From Oasisia sp. SBJ-2009 (Eukaryota; Annelida; Polychaeta; Sabellida; Siboglinidae): DNA of 64,000 nucleotides. The notes under the pieces were generated by a model. The model was not told the DNA's origin and did no database searches. It saw only the letters and a program-made list of their open reading frames with translations. Every line of letters begins with the position of its first letter. The stretch's first letter is position 1. Below are positions 47,546 to 59,900 of this stretch, piece by piece. The position numbers were made by a program, and so were the translations under genes. Location of the stretch: assembly GCA_964017155.1 (NCBI GenBank), contig OZ024865.1, positions 41,265,200-41,329,199 of the forward strand, read 5' to 3'.

Positions 47546-48928
47546 TTTGAAAAGAAAACTAGTTTTCATACAATGTCATATTCATTTAATCAAAACACTT
47601 TCAGAGATTGGTTTATGTGACTGCCATAACATAAACAAAATTAAACAAATATGTCAAATACCTCATTGAAACATTTAAATCACGATTATCTCAGAATGAG
47701 GCAAATTTCCCCATATGATGTTTTATGGAAATAGATACCGAAACGATTTTATAAGATTAAACGCTCTGTAATTGCGGCATCTAATAAACAAATAAACGTT
47801 ATCTCAGATCAGAGTTACGTCCTATTCTCTGTTTTGACAGCAGATAACATGTTCAATTTTACATATACATCCGCATGAAAATGTGCTACAAGAGAAAGTT
47901 CTGGAAAAGAGTTACACATAACGGTTTGTTCTGACGCTCACATACTGACTTTGAAACATTGACGTTCTACCTCGATGACATGCACTGTCAGTATATGTCG
48001 TGGCACTCATGTTGTCATCCGTGGTTCGTTCGTAATGAGAGATCTGTAAATGTCCTGCAAGTAAAAGCATGCATCGTTCAGAATAGTTTGCCTAAAAAAC
48101 CAAATACCAAATTGGCAATTACCCACGTAATTAAAAAAAATTATCACCTTGCTATCGTTAATATCATTGTGTTGCATTGCTGTTATGCAACATATTGGAA
48201 TTGTATTTTTATATTTCATGGTTTGTGTATTTTTGTGTTTTGGGGTGTAATCCATAAACGCATATCTGGCTGTTACCGATAGGTGGAAACTGCATATTTA
48301 GCACGTTGCCATCCCTACCATTTGCGGAAATAAAGTTCTAATATGCCCTCCGATAAAACACAACAACGCTCAGAGTAGTTACCAGAAAACCAGGAAAACG
48401 AATATGTTGACATCGATATCGTCGGCATATTGCATGGCTAATCATTCTGACAAGTAGGCTTCTTCGCTAATCATCTAAGATATTTCTGGAATACATCTTG
48501 TAAATGACCTAAGAAAAGACAAAAGAAAACAAAACCGTGCTAGAACTATTAAAGGCAATTGACGACGTCAGCTACGCCGATAAAGTAATGTAAAAGCAAA
48601 ACAGAACCGCGCCAGGAGTATCAAGCTAGGGTAAAAGAAATCTTCAGCCAGTCCAATAAAGTAATGTATGGGTACGCATTGTATGCATAAGACATAACCC
48701 TGCAAACAATTGACGTCAGCGTCAAAGAAGAATCTGAAACCACACGTGGACGATATCACCGCTGAAATTGAAGAATATAGGATATTTCGAGCAGGAAAAC
48801 ACAAAAGGACAGATCGAGACAGTGCTACATATTCGAAATATGCGTAATGTCAAGTATTCTAAGAATGTGCACCGCTCTTTGCAGCCATGGGGAAAATAAC
48901 ATCTTATCTCAGGATATAGTATTCAAAC
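47546..48928. other. Intergenic, no supported gene
   Basis: Two loosely similar segments around 48535-48600 and 48600-48670, each ending AATAAAGTAATG or GATAAAGTAATG. Otherwise nothing recognised. Confidence 0.4.
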
Positions 48929-50304
48929 GAACATCCTCAAAACTAGCGTACCAAAAAAGACCATCGTTTCGACCAATCACGAAAGAGAAAGTACTGAAAT
49001 AATTAAACCACCTATGCCACAGCCGGTATGAATAAAACTTATCGACGAGAAAGGATATGGATGAAAAATCTATATTAAGAATGGATCAATCTTAGCATTC
49101 CGTCTGAAAACAAAACCATGAAAATCCACGATATAATCTTGATAATTGCTCGAGAGATTGTTCAGGAGGACTACAACTGCATCGACATTACCTGCCTATC
49201 AGCATCATCGCGTCATTTCTTATAACTTAGGCTATTTACATTCGACAATGTCGTTGACATGAGGACAACCGCAAACATATGAGCTGAAGACGTGCGTAAT
49301 CGCTGCAGACACTGAAACGGTGAAGTGAGCTCACGATTTGTCTTGGCAAGTACCAGTTGGAAAACACAAATAAAATCGCCCCGTGCCTAATTCTCATCCA
49401 AAGGTCGTAAAGCGGATTTCACTCCACCATGGTGTCAATGACTGGAATGTTATGTTTCATCTCAAAATACACATAACCGGTATGGCGCACTAAATATTTG
49501 CAAAGCTTACGGTCCTGATTAAGGTTAGGATTATGAGTACGGTTAGTAAGTTATGGTTAGCAGGGTTAGTGTTAGTAATAATCCCAAACAGACCATATCG
49601 CCAATATTTAGTGCACCACACCTGATAGATATTTTAAAGATGAAACATCACGCTAATCCCGAACATTATCATCTGCCTCGAAGAAAGTTCTCACAAGTAA
49701 ATACAACTTCGTTCAAAACGGTTGGATCCGATATAGACTCATGTTACCGTCTGAAATACAAATTGATTGTGATCATTGTAGTGCCTGTCATCCGCAGAAT
49801 ATTTCGAGACCAAGTTGTGAAATTTCTCTCCTCGATGATGACTATGTATGAATCGCGTAGCGCATATGCACGTGTTTATGTAACACAGCACGTTCTTGAA
49901 ATGGAAAACGATCAAATGCATCAACTCAAATGGCTGGTTTCGAACCTAGGCTACCAACACCAACATAGAAATATATTTCAATTTGAAAGACGAACCGTCT
50001 GCGTTCGATGATACCAACTATGTGCCCAACAACCGACCAATTTGACGATGTAGCAATGGCGTGACCCGGTACACTGCGAAACAAACTGTTCTAGTATGTT
50101 AACTGTGAAACCCGCCTCGGTAGCATGAAACATACGCAGAAAGACATGAGTGAACTAGCGACGAGTAGCCATATTCTATTGGGGTGACTATAATTACAGA
50201 ACACCAGGATATGTCGAAAATATACTGAAGATATATACGTGAGAAAGCCTTCAAGCGATAAGGAAGAACAACCGTCTTTGTCTCTCACAAAATCAATATC
50301 AGGA
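48929..50304. repeat. Segmental direct duplication, copy 2
   Basis: Partner of 42846-44175, with the same anchors at 49528, 49695, 50191 and 50278. It carries its own indels. The open frame at 49553-50011 is not conserved in copy 1 and is unlikely to be a gene. Confidence 0.88.
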
Positions 50305-50718
50305 ACGTCGACGTCACCGTAGACCAATACCTCCAACGGAGTGACCCCAGACATCGAAGCAATTAACGTTTTCGTTAAGCGATGGCAAACCGCCAAACAC
50401 TCTTTACCAGTCCTTTTCTCCTGCAATACTTAGAGTAAAATAATATCCTCACGAGTCTTAGAACTTTTAAATGTTTATGCAAAACATTTGTTGCATTTAA
50501 ACATTTAAACAACTTTCTAAGAGAGCATACGCCATGGCCAAGTACCCATGAGCGTCGTTGGATTTGTAACGTCCTGAAAGGCCCCCGTCTAGTATCTGGA
50601 AGAAGAAGATCTATTATCATGGCCATTCAAAGTAAGATTGATTCTTTCACACTTAAATATTCATGAGGTGCGACGAGAGTCTGTGTATTTTCATGTCTGT
50701 ATAGTGTTTTTGACCATT

Positions 50719-51045
50719 GAATTACTTACGTATTGGATTATTTACGTATTGAATTACTTACGTATTGGATTACTTCAAATAACTACTTTAACACTACTAG
50801 CGAACTACTAGCGAACTACTAGCGAACTACTAGCGAACTACTAGCGAACTACTAGCGAACTACTAGCGAACTACTAGCGAACTACTAGCGAACTACTAGC
50901 GAACTACTAGCGAACTACTAGCGAACGAACGAACGAACGAACGAACGAACGAACGAACGAACGAACGAACGAACGAACGAACGAACGAACGAACGAACGA
51001 ACGAACGAACGAACGAACGAACGAACGAACGAACGAACGAACGAA
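50719..51045. repeat. Three joined arrays: 15/16-bp, 11-bp and 4-bp
   Basis: (GAATTACTTACGTATTG)-like 15/16-mers at 50719-50776, about 12 copies of ACTACTAGCGA at 50793-50925, then (GAAC)n to 51045. The 11-mer and 4-mer overlap through GCGAAC. Confidence 0.95.
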
Positions 51046-51680
51046 CTGCCACTGCCACTGCCACTGCCACTGCCACTGCCACTGCCACTGCCACTGCCAC
51101 TGCCACTGCCACTGCCACTGCCACTGCCACTGCCACTGCCACTGCCACTGCCACTGCCACTGCCACTGCCACTGCCACTGCCACTGCCACTGCCACTGCC
51201 ACTGCCACTGCCACTGCCACTGCCACTGCCACTGCCACTGCCACTGCCACTGCCACTGCCACTGCCACTGCCACTGCCACTGCCACTGCCACTGCCACTG
51301 CCACTGCCACTGCCACTGCCACTGCCACTGCCACTGCCACTGCCACTGCCACTGCCACTGCCACTGCCACTGCCACTGCCACTGCCACTGCCACTGCCAC
51401 TGCCACTGCCACTGCCACTGCCACTGCCACTGCCACTGCCACTGCCACTGCCACTGCCACTGCCACTGCCACTGCCACTGCCACTGCCACTGCCACTGCC
51501 ACTGCCACTGCCACTGCCACTGCCACTGCCACTGCCACTGCCACTGCCACTGCCACTGCCACTGCCACTGCCACTGCCACTGCCACTGCCACTGCCACTG
51601 CCACTGCCACTGCCACTGCCACTGCCACTGCCACTGCCACTGCCACTGCCACTGCCACTGCCACTGCCACTGCCACTGCC
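51046..51680. repeat. Hexamer array (CTGCCA)n, about 106 copies
   Basis: Uninterrupted and essentially perfect. It begins at the GAACTGCC junction with the GAAC array. Minus-strand Gly-Ser, Ala-Val and other dipeptide frames are artefacts. Degenerate CTAA, GCCA and CTACCG words continue to about 51790. Confidence 0.98.
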
Positions 51681-51813
51681 AAGTACGACTGTCACAAAAG
51701 AACGAATCAACGAACTAGCAAACTAACTAGCTAGCTAACTGACAACTAACTAACAACTGCCAACTAACTAACAACTACCGCTACCGCTATCATTACTATA
51801 GCTAATAATAAAA

Positions 51814-51848
51814 AATACTAATACGACGTCTGTGGTACACATATTATT
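51814..51848 (-). repeat. Right member of a 10-kb-spaced inverted repeat
   Basis: Reverse complement of 41812-41846, with 23 perfect bases (51819-51841). Confidence 0.7.
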
Positions 51849-52865
51849 CACTATGTTTTACGTCTGAAAACGGACTACAACGTCACTGAAGAAAACTGTT
51901 AGTGTTATGAGCCCTACAGTTATATGCTGTTTCTCATTTCTATTTTATTTTAGATACCTCTGTAAATTGTACATATACAAAGCATTGTTATCTAACTAAG
52001 CAATTGTAATCATTTGCTAGATTCTAAGAGAATTTAATGTACTAATTATGTTGTTGTTGTTGTTATTGTTGCTGTTGTTGAGATTTGTGACATTTATTGT
52101 CTGTAATGTTATTCTAATGTTGGTGTTACCGTTACTGTATTATGAACATGTGTTTATTATGGTCCCATTGAACGTGTTGAAGAGACCTAACAATATTTAA
52201 CTGTCATTTAGTGGGGGTGGCTGTCACGAGAACGACAATGACAGTGATCTTAGTGACAGTCTAATCGACCCCTGTTTGGTTTATCTACAGCAATAATTCA
52301 TAATTACTTATAATGAATTTTCTGCGATTTCTTACTTTATACACGTGTACGCAATTATTGCCATTTTAGTGGGCACTGCATGTATTACTAGCTTATTTAT
52401 ACTGTCACTTACTGCTGTCATTAGTCTACTTACACATACCGCAGCACCCGCGCACTTTTCAGGTGCAATTCCTTGTCCTACGCCGGCAATAGCGGAGTCG
52501 GACAATACCTGAACTGTTGATAGATCATTGTTCGCCCATCCGTAGGAAACCGTGTACTAGCGACTCCATCCGATCCTATTTTCATTTGCATTGGCTACAG
52601 TGTTTCCTGGTGTGGATTATCTTCCGTGGGCGGTAATCGATTCATTTACTCTGAAAATGATACACAAGCCTCGAAACTTAGCAGGCCTGCGTTAAATTGT
52701 AGGCTTCAATTTGTCAACAAAGTTTCATTTGTGTGTCACTGTAATATAAAAGATATTACCCTGTTGATTAATGTTCATATTGCATCGGAATATAGCACTA
52801 TAACGCACTCTGCACACGTTTCAATCCAAAATAATTGCTCTGAAAAGATGGTAAGGGAACCAAAC
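51849..52865. other. Intergenic, no supported gene
   Basis: Short (TTG) run at about 52050-52080. The open frame 52626-52907 has no recognisable domain. Confidence 0.5.
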
Positions 52866-53115
52866 GATAAATTTGTCAAACGCATTAATCTGAATGTGTG
52901 TATATAGTGTGTGTGCTTGTGTACGTTGTGTGTCTATCTGCATGAGTGCATGCGTGTGTGTATGAGTAAAAGTGTGTGCTTGCGTGTGTAGGTTGCGTGT
53001 GTTGCAATTGGTGATCGCCAATGAATTATAGCCATGTGAACCATTTTCGTGAATATGCGTGTTGTGTGTCTGAATATGTGAGAGTGTTTGTAAATTCGTG
53101 TGCGTGTGTGTATGC

Positions 53116-53175
<60 letters not shown>

Positions 53176-53235
53176 CAGAGAGAGAGAGAGAGGGACAGAG
53201 TGAGAGAGAGAGAGAGAGGGACAGAGTGAGAGAGA

Positions 53236-53284
<49 letters not shown>

Positions 53285-53753
53285 AGGGAGGGAGACAGAA
53301 GAAAAAACAGAACGAGAGACAGATGTGTTAGTGTCCATGTGTGTGTATGTGTTCGTGTGTGCATCTGCGCTTTCTCCACATTTACATCACACATACACAC
53401 ACACCCCCCCACACACACACATCACACACACACATACGCACACGCGCGCACACACACACACCACACACACACACACCACACACTTCTATGACATCAGCTG
53501 GAACCATCCACGATCACATACGCTCCGCCAAACCCACATGCGTCTAATATCTAACCCTTTCGGAACTGTGCATAGAAACAGGCATCAGGAAGATAATACA
53601 TTATCTTGCTGCTTGAATTCGCATATTTCATCTAGATCAAAATAACCAAATATGCTGCATAGGCAAAATCCCACACAACAGACACGAGCTGTATTGTTGG
53701 GTCACGGTGACAACGCGACGGTGAAAACACAAACGAATAAATGATTACTTACC

Positions 53754-53930
53754 TTGGGGTACCCTTCGTTGGCGAGTCTGTTGCAGATGTCTGGACATTG
53801 TGATCTCTCCCTAAGGAAGACTTTGCATCACGCCTCTCCACATATCTTCTATCGCCAAACTAACTTTCACGTCCATTTTCTTCAATCTCCATAACTCCGC
53901 CTACGTGTGGTTCCCGGACAAAAGAAAACA
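53754..53930 (-). pseudogene. Exon-like block with splice donor, copy 1 (frame broken)
   Basis: On the minus strand it ends RSQCPDICNRLANEGYPK followed directly by a consensus donor GTAAGT (53753 downward). Upstream the frame has stops and an inserted segment relative to copy 2, so it is decayed. Confidence 0.4.
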
Positions 53931-53991
53931 AACGATATATGTGTCAAATAGCACTAATCGGAATGTGTTTGAGCGCGTGCGTGCATAGTAG

Positions 53992-54104
<113 letters not shown>

Positions 54105-54214
54105 GTGTTGTGTGTTGTGTGTTGTGTGTTGTGTGGTGTGTGGTGTGTGGTGTGGTGGTGTGGTGCGTGCGTGTTTGTGTGTGCGTGCCAGCGTGCGTGC
54201 GTGCGTGCGTGTGC

Positions 54215-54277
<63 letters not shown>

Positions 54278-54905
54278 AGTGTAAGTGCGGGCTTGAATGT
54301 GTAGGTTGTGAGTGTTCACCAGTTAGTGATCACAAATGAATTATAGCTATGTGAACCATTTTCGTGAATATGCATGCTGAAAACACACACAATTGTGACA
54401 TATCTATTTAAAGACTGTGATGACTGTAACAATAAAGACATGTCAAATGAGTTAATGACACAGGCTAAAAACATGTACAACCATTGACATACATCTCATT
54501 TGAAAAACACAACCATTTGGTGTGTGTGCGTTTGTGTGTGTTTGGGTGTGTGCTGTGTGTGTGTGTTGGGTGTTGGGTGTTGTGTGTTGTGTTGTGGTGC
54601 GTGCGTGCGTGCGTGCGTGCTTTCTCTATATCTCTATGGTATCAGCCGGAACCATCCACAAACATACAAGCATACACATTTCAAACGCACTAATCTGAAA
54701 GTGTGTTTGTGTGTGCATGTGTATAGTGTGTGTGTATGTGTGTGTGCGTGCGTGTGTGCGTGCGCTTTCTTTATATGTTGTATCATACACAACGCGCGGG
54801 TGCTCACGCACGCTCACACTTTTATGAGATCAGTCGGAACCAACCATAAACACACACGCGCATGCGTTTCGCCAAACCTACACGCATGTAACATATAACC
54901 CTAAC

Positions 54906-55020
<115 letters not shown>

Positions 55021-55130
55021 AACACACACACAAACACACACACACAGATAACACACACACACACGCTATGTTGTTTGTTTACATTGACAACGAGACAGTG
55101 AAAACACGAACGTATAAATTATTACTTACC

Positions 55131-55264
55131 TTGTGATCTCTTTCGATGGCAAGTCTGTTACAGATGTCTGGACATTGTGTTCTCTCTCCAAGGAAGACTG
55201 CATCAAGCCTCTTTTCAATCAGCGCAACTCCGCCTACGTGTGGTTCCCGGAGAAAAGAAAGCAA
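55131..55264 (-). pseudogene. Exon-like block with splice donor, copy 2 (frame open)
   Basis: The minus strand reads FLREPHVGGVALIEKRLDAV then FLGERTQCPDICNRLAIERD and HK, followed by GTAAGT in phase 0. It is the open version of the block at 53754-53930. An acceptor is not clear. It could be a real duplicated exon or part of a repeat family that happens to carry a donor. I do not recognise the protein. Confidence 0.35.
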
Positions 55265-55829
55265 GCGATATTTATGCCAAACGCACTATTCTGAATGTGT
55301 TTGTGTGTGAGAACGAAAGGGAGGTGCGTTTTTGTGCGCGCGTGCTTTCTTTAAATCTCTATTACGCACGCACGCAAGCACACACACGCACGCACACACA
55401 AAAATACGCACGCACGCACTCACACGGTTTGGGAAATTGTGCACATAAATGTTGTAATATGAGTAGTAATTTTGAAAATATGCAGTGATGTTTGCTGTAA
55501 CATAAAGCTTGCGTTCCTGTTTGCGGCTGCGCTTGTGATCACATATTAAAACAAATTAACATGGATACGTAGACCGTTTAATGTTCAACACTAAATGTAT
55601 ATTACAAGTGTGTGTAGTGTTGACCAACACATGAACATGTAAATCTGTTGATTTAATTACCTCTGCTACAAGGCTGAAACGCTTTTAATAACGAATATAA
55701 CGAATACACAAGTATTGAGGCTGCGGTAAGTTCTTTTTATGCACAATAGTTTCCATAAACTTGACACCCTGTACGATCTTACTTTACACTGCTACCTAGT
55801 GCTTGATTCGTGAATTAACATACGCAAAA

Positions 55830-57160
55830 TGGAGTCGTTCACTACATACATACACTCTTGACCAACACTCAATTTTGTCTGACAAACATCATGGCTTCCG
55901 CAGTAAAAACTCGACTGAAATCCAGTTAATACTCACAACACATGACCTATCCAAATCTCTAAATAATAAATCACAAGTACACATGATAATAATAGATTTC
56001 TCAAAAGCATTCGACACTGTCCCTCATGACCGGCTCCTAAACAAATTAAAAAGATATGGCATCAACAACAAAACATATGCCTGGATTTCGAAATTCATCA
56101 CATGCCGTGAACAGAGAGTGGTGGTCAGTGGAGAACATTACCCCTGGACCCATGTTGAGTTTGGTTTACCACAAGGCACGGTACTAAGCCCTCTTCTCTT
56201 CCTGATATACATCAACGATTTACCTAACAATATCCACTCCACAGTCCGTCTGTTTGCAGATGACTGTGTCCTGAACAGAGAAATTAACAACCAATTAGAC
56301 TCACAAGAACTACAGAAAGACCTAGACGAATTAACTAAATAGGAACATGACTGCCAAATGCACTTTAACCCCGACAAATGCTTTGTGATGAGACTAACTC
56401 ATGCAAGAGATATAAAACAATTTAATAACACCCTAGGAAACACAACACTACAAGAAACAGACAGCCACTCATACCTAGGAATATGCATAACCAAAGACTT
56501 AAACTGGGACAAACATATACATCAGATAACAGCTTCAGCAAACCGCACCCTAGCATTCATCAGACGCAACCTCCACTCATGCACATAAACATCAAAACAA
56601 CAGCCTACACAACCATAGTTCGACCATTTTAGAATACTCATCTTCAGTATGGGACCCCCACACCCAGACCCTTATCAACCAAATCGAAATGGTACAAAGA
56701 CACGCAGCCCGTTTTTTTTTTATCTCAACGACTATACATCCAGAGAAGCTGGCTGCGTGTCAGAAATGCTAAACCAATTACACCTACATCAACTAAAAAC
56801 CAGACGAACAAACAGACGCTTCACCATACTCCACAAAGCCATTTATATACACCTATCCTTGCCTGCCAATAACCTCCTCCAGTCCGTACAACGCCTATCA
56901 AGACACTTAAACAATAAAGCATTTAACACTATCCATGCTAGTAAGAACTGCTATAAATATTCATATTTCCCCAGAACAATAAGAGACTGGAATTCCCTGC
57001 CAGATGCAATAGTTAACATTTCTAAACCACAACATTTTAAACAAGCGTTAATACATGACTAACAACCCAACAGCATGCGCACCCAACCCTGACCGTTTGA
57101 CTCCACCAGGAGTGTTGACCGACAAAACAAGAGAAGAGTTTGCTACTGTAACTTACGGAT
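55830..57160 (+). pseudogene. Non-LTR retrotransposon reverse transcriptase, 5'-truncated and dead
   Basis: The sequence reads, in order: DQHSILSDKHHGFRSKNSTE; motif A IIDFSKAFDTVPHDRLLNKL (about 55987); motif B GLPQGTVLSPLLFLIYINDL (about 56162); motif C LFADDC (about 56250), the catalytic FADD variant common in these elements. Next come MHFNPDKC, YLGICITKDLNWDKHI, EYSSSVWDPHTQTLINQIEM, HAARF and the tail FPRTIRDWNSLPDAIVNISK, ending at TGA 57060. Damage includes TGG to TAG at 56340 (the W of K-W-E-H), a frameshift near 56585, another near 56634, another at the T run 56710-56719, and loss of the endonuclease and first polymerase motifs. The type is CR1/Jockey-like. It interrupts a tandem unit: the unit stops near 55495 and ATCAGCTGGAACCATCC resumes at 57176. 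Confidence 0.88.
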
Positions 57161-57549
57161 GAATGACTTCTATGATATCAGCTGGAACCATCCAACCTTG
57201 TAATCTGGCGTACATGCATACGTTCTAAACACTTCCACTTTGTTGTGTTACTTTTGGCAAAGGTTTCGTTGTATAAAGCATGTCCTGTTGTAATCTTCCG
57301 TGAAGGTAATCCTCCGTGAAGAAAACACCCCTTGACAAACCACGCCAGACCAAACAAAAGTCTCTGCGCATGTGCAGACAACATGTGACTACTGTCCCGA
57401 CAGGTGTGTCTTGAATAGCATGTCGAAACAAAGGCCGGTGTGCTGGACGTGTTACGTAAGCTAGGTATGGGTAACTTGTGTTGTTAGTGTTTGGCGTGTG
57501 CGTACGCATGTTCCTGTTTGCGTATGGGCACTCGTTCTTGTGTTGTGGA

Positions 57550-57780
<231 letters not shown>

Positions 57781-57799
57781 AGCCAAATTGTATACATAG

Positions 57800-58048
57800 A
57801 CGGAAGTGAACGTGTCAGAATACGAGATAAGAGATAGACATCACATATCATCACCTGGAAACCTTACGAAGGGAAACGATCTAAAGGAAGACTGGCGAGA
57901 CGTTGGAGAGACGAGCTGGAACTGGAAGAGCACCATCTGGCAAAGAATAGTGCAAGACAGGCAGACGTGGAAACAGAATGCTGAGGCCTTCGCCCAACCA
58001 CGGGACGCTATACCTGCACAATTATCATAATGATGATGATGATGATGA
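57800..58048 (+). pseudogene. LINE ORF2 extreme C-terminus with its simple-repeat 3' tail
   Basis: One frame gives [20 protein letters not shown] and EL; after a frameshift another gives [20 protein letters not shown] and [15 protein letters not shown], then TAA at 58028. The WKPxEGKRSxGRPxxRWRDEL...AxDRxxW...EAF ending is typical of many non-LTR elements (RTE/L1-like tails). It is followed at once by (ATG/GAT) repeats and then (TA)n, as expected for an element with a simple-repeat 3' tail. Confidence 0.75.
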
Positions 58049-58132
<84 letters not shown>

Positions 58133-58154
58133 GTATATATATTATATATACGTA

Positions 58155-58209
<55 letters not shown>

Positions 58210-58210
58210 T
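58049..58210. repeat. (TA)n microsatellite
   Basis: TA tract with TATGTATATATATG and TACGTATATA interruptions near the middle. Confidence 0.97.
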
Positions 58211-58318
58211 CCAATGTACACAAAATACATTTGATTACTGCACATTTATTAAGGTGTATGATGTATTGTTATCACAATATGCTTCTTATTCAATATATGC
58301 AGGTGTCACCCGCACGAT

Positions 58319-58362
<44 letters not shown>

Positions 58363-58395
58363 TGTGTACGCGCGCGCGTGCGTGTGTGCATGCGT
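58319..58395. repeat. TG/CG microsatellite
   Basis: (TG) tract passing into GCGCGCGTGCGTGTG. Confidence 0.95.
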
Positions 58396-58532
58396 CCGTT
58401 CCTAAACCACCACTGGAACTAACCGAAACGTAAACAATTACCAGGGATATTTAAGGGACAAAACATATTATATTTAGCCTCCACCTAAACTATTGAGAGT
58501 CAACCCACACACACCCTTCTTCGGACGCTCAT

Positions 58533-58754
58533 GTTTTCTGGGCTTGTTGCCAGTGTGTAGGGCACTATTCACTGAGTCCGATCGGTTTACCAGAAGACAC
58601 AAAACCTGCCCCAGACTACATTTTGGAAATGATCAGATGTGACTCCAAAGTTGAACCCTCCTGTAACACCAAGAGATGCAGTTGTAAGATTAAAGGCTTA
58701 CCTTGCACAATGTTTTGTGCATGTTTCAAGGTGGGATGCTCTAGACCACAGTAG
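58533..58754 (+). pseudogene. CXC (tesmin-like) domain remnant of the nuclease-CXC family
   Basis: The frame ending at TAG 58752-58754 reads SPIGLPEDTKPAPDYILEMI then RCDSKVEPSCNTKRCSCKIK then GLPCTMFCACFKVGCSRPQ. The linker APDYILEMI and the cysteine spacing (C...C....CSC...G.PCT.FCAC....C) are those I know from the C-terminus of the same family found at 0.9-4.4 kb. It is not a recent copy of that one, because the sequence is quite different. Upstream, only HVFWACCQCVGHYSL can be read and the nuclease core is absent. One expected cysteine of the first pair appears as S (RCDSK rather than RCDCK). Family match is from memory. Confidence 0.6.
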
Positions 58755-59467
58755 CCGCTGAAATAGCCATCATGCATCTTTCAGATTGTCAGCGTTTTTC
58801 AATCTATCAATCTGACAGCAAGTTTCAGGACTCCGTCAACGATTTTGGCAGTAATTTAGGTTGGCTTGTTATACATAATGTATTGAATTTAAACCACAGA
58901 GAAGTTTCTGAGTGTTTCTGAATGTTTGCCAGTAAGGTTAAAAACATATCACATAGACTCTTTCAAGCTGGAATTGTCTTACTGTTGTCTGACCATTTTC
59001 TGCAAAATCATGCCTGAAATCGTAGAATTTCCCTAACTTAAAATGGCTAGAAAAGGGTTAATTCATTCAGTGTTGATCCATATTTGATTCTGCACTATAG
59101 TATTATGTTAATAAATATCAGAGAAAGCAAACTGGGTTCATTTTATATTGGTTTTACCATGAAAATATGGGAGTTTCCGTTTTTTCAGAATTTTAGTGTA
59201 TCCGATAGAAAAGGGTTAATATCTAGAATTGCCCAATAGATATCACCGGGCAACGTCCTGATTCTGATTAACCATGCCCCAGGCTACAAGAATCAACAGA
59301 GAGAAAAACTTTATCCGACAAAAGCAGGTTTACCAAAATATAGGCCTTTGGCTCCTGGACTATATTGTTGTATGCTGATAATGTAAACCTACTCTGACTG
59401 TCAATGTATATAAACGTTTGTTGCCAGGTCGTAGTACCGCCATGGCCGTTTTGTGATAGAAATGGTA
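58755..59467. other. Intergenic or 3' untranslated-like, no supported gene
   Basis: AT-rich. The word AGAAAAGGGTTAAT is seen near 59050 and 59205. Nothing else. Confidence 0.4.
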
Positions 59468-59705
59468 ACAGTTGGGAATGGTGGTTACGTGGTAGAGTGC
59501 CGGACTATCAATCGCGGGGATGGTGATTCAATCCCACCTGCCACCGTTTCGAAACTGAGGCAATTCCGTTCACCTCACATTGCCTGTGTCTCTAGGAAGA
59601 GACACTAAAAGTTGGTGGTCCCTTCTAATAATAATATAATTTATTTGTATAGCGCCCGAATCAATAGTATTGCTCTCAGGCGCTTCACATAAATGTACAA
59701 ATAGT
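59468..59705 (+). mobile_element. tRNA-derived SINE
   Basis: The head has a tRNA-like promoter: A-box region TGGTTACGTGGTAGAGTGCC and B box TGATTCAATCC. It is followed by a body (CCGTTTCGAAACTGAGGCAA...AAGAGACACTAAAAG) and an AGCGC-type domain (TTTATTTGTATAGCGCCCGA...GGCGCTTCACAT). The tRNA head is too decayed to name an amino acid. Confidence 0.75.
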
Positions 59706-59788
59706 AGCTAAAATTGGATGATAAATGATTACTAAAATAGATATATGTATATATATATATATATATATGATAAAATATTATTAACCTA

Positions 59789-59900
59789 CCGCCGTTTCGA
59801 AACTTAGGCAATTTCGTTCACTTCACTTTGCCTGTGTCTTTCGGAAGAGACACTAAAAGCCGGTGGTCCCTTCTATCTGGTGTCTATGCCAGTGGAAATA
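59789..59900 (+). mobile_element. Second copy of the SINE body
   Basis: CCGCCGTTTCGAAACTTAGG...AAGAGACACTAAAAGCCGGT repeats 59543-59630 with few differences, preceded by a short (TA) tract and lacking the tRNA head. Confidence 0.75.

Noticed and set aside
45063..47569. Leu/Phe/Ser-rich long frames resembling membrane proteins
   Set aside because: Produced by the purine/pyrimidine strand bias, which removes stops; no coherent segments and mutually overlapping frames.
50907..51710. Long (GS)n and (AV)n proteins on the minus strand
   Set aside because: Direct translation of the CTGCCA hexamer array; no start, context or domain.
59468..59545. A functional tRNA gene
   Set aside because: The cloverleaf stems do not pair well and the sequence continues into a SINE body repeated nearby.
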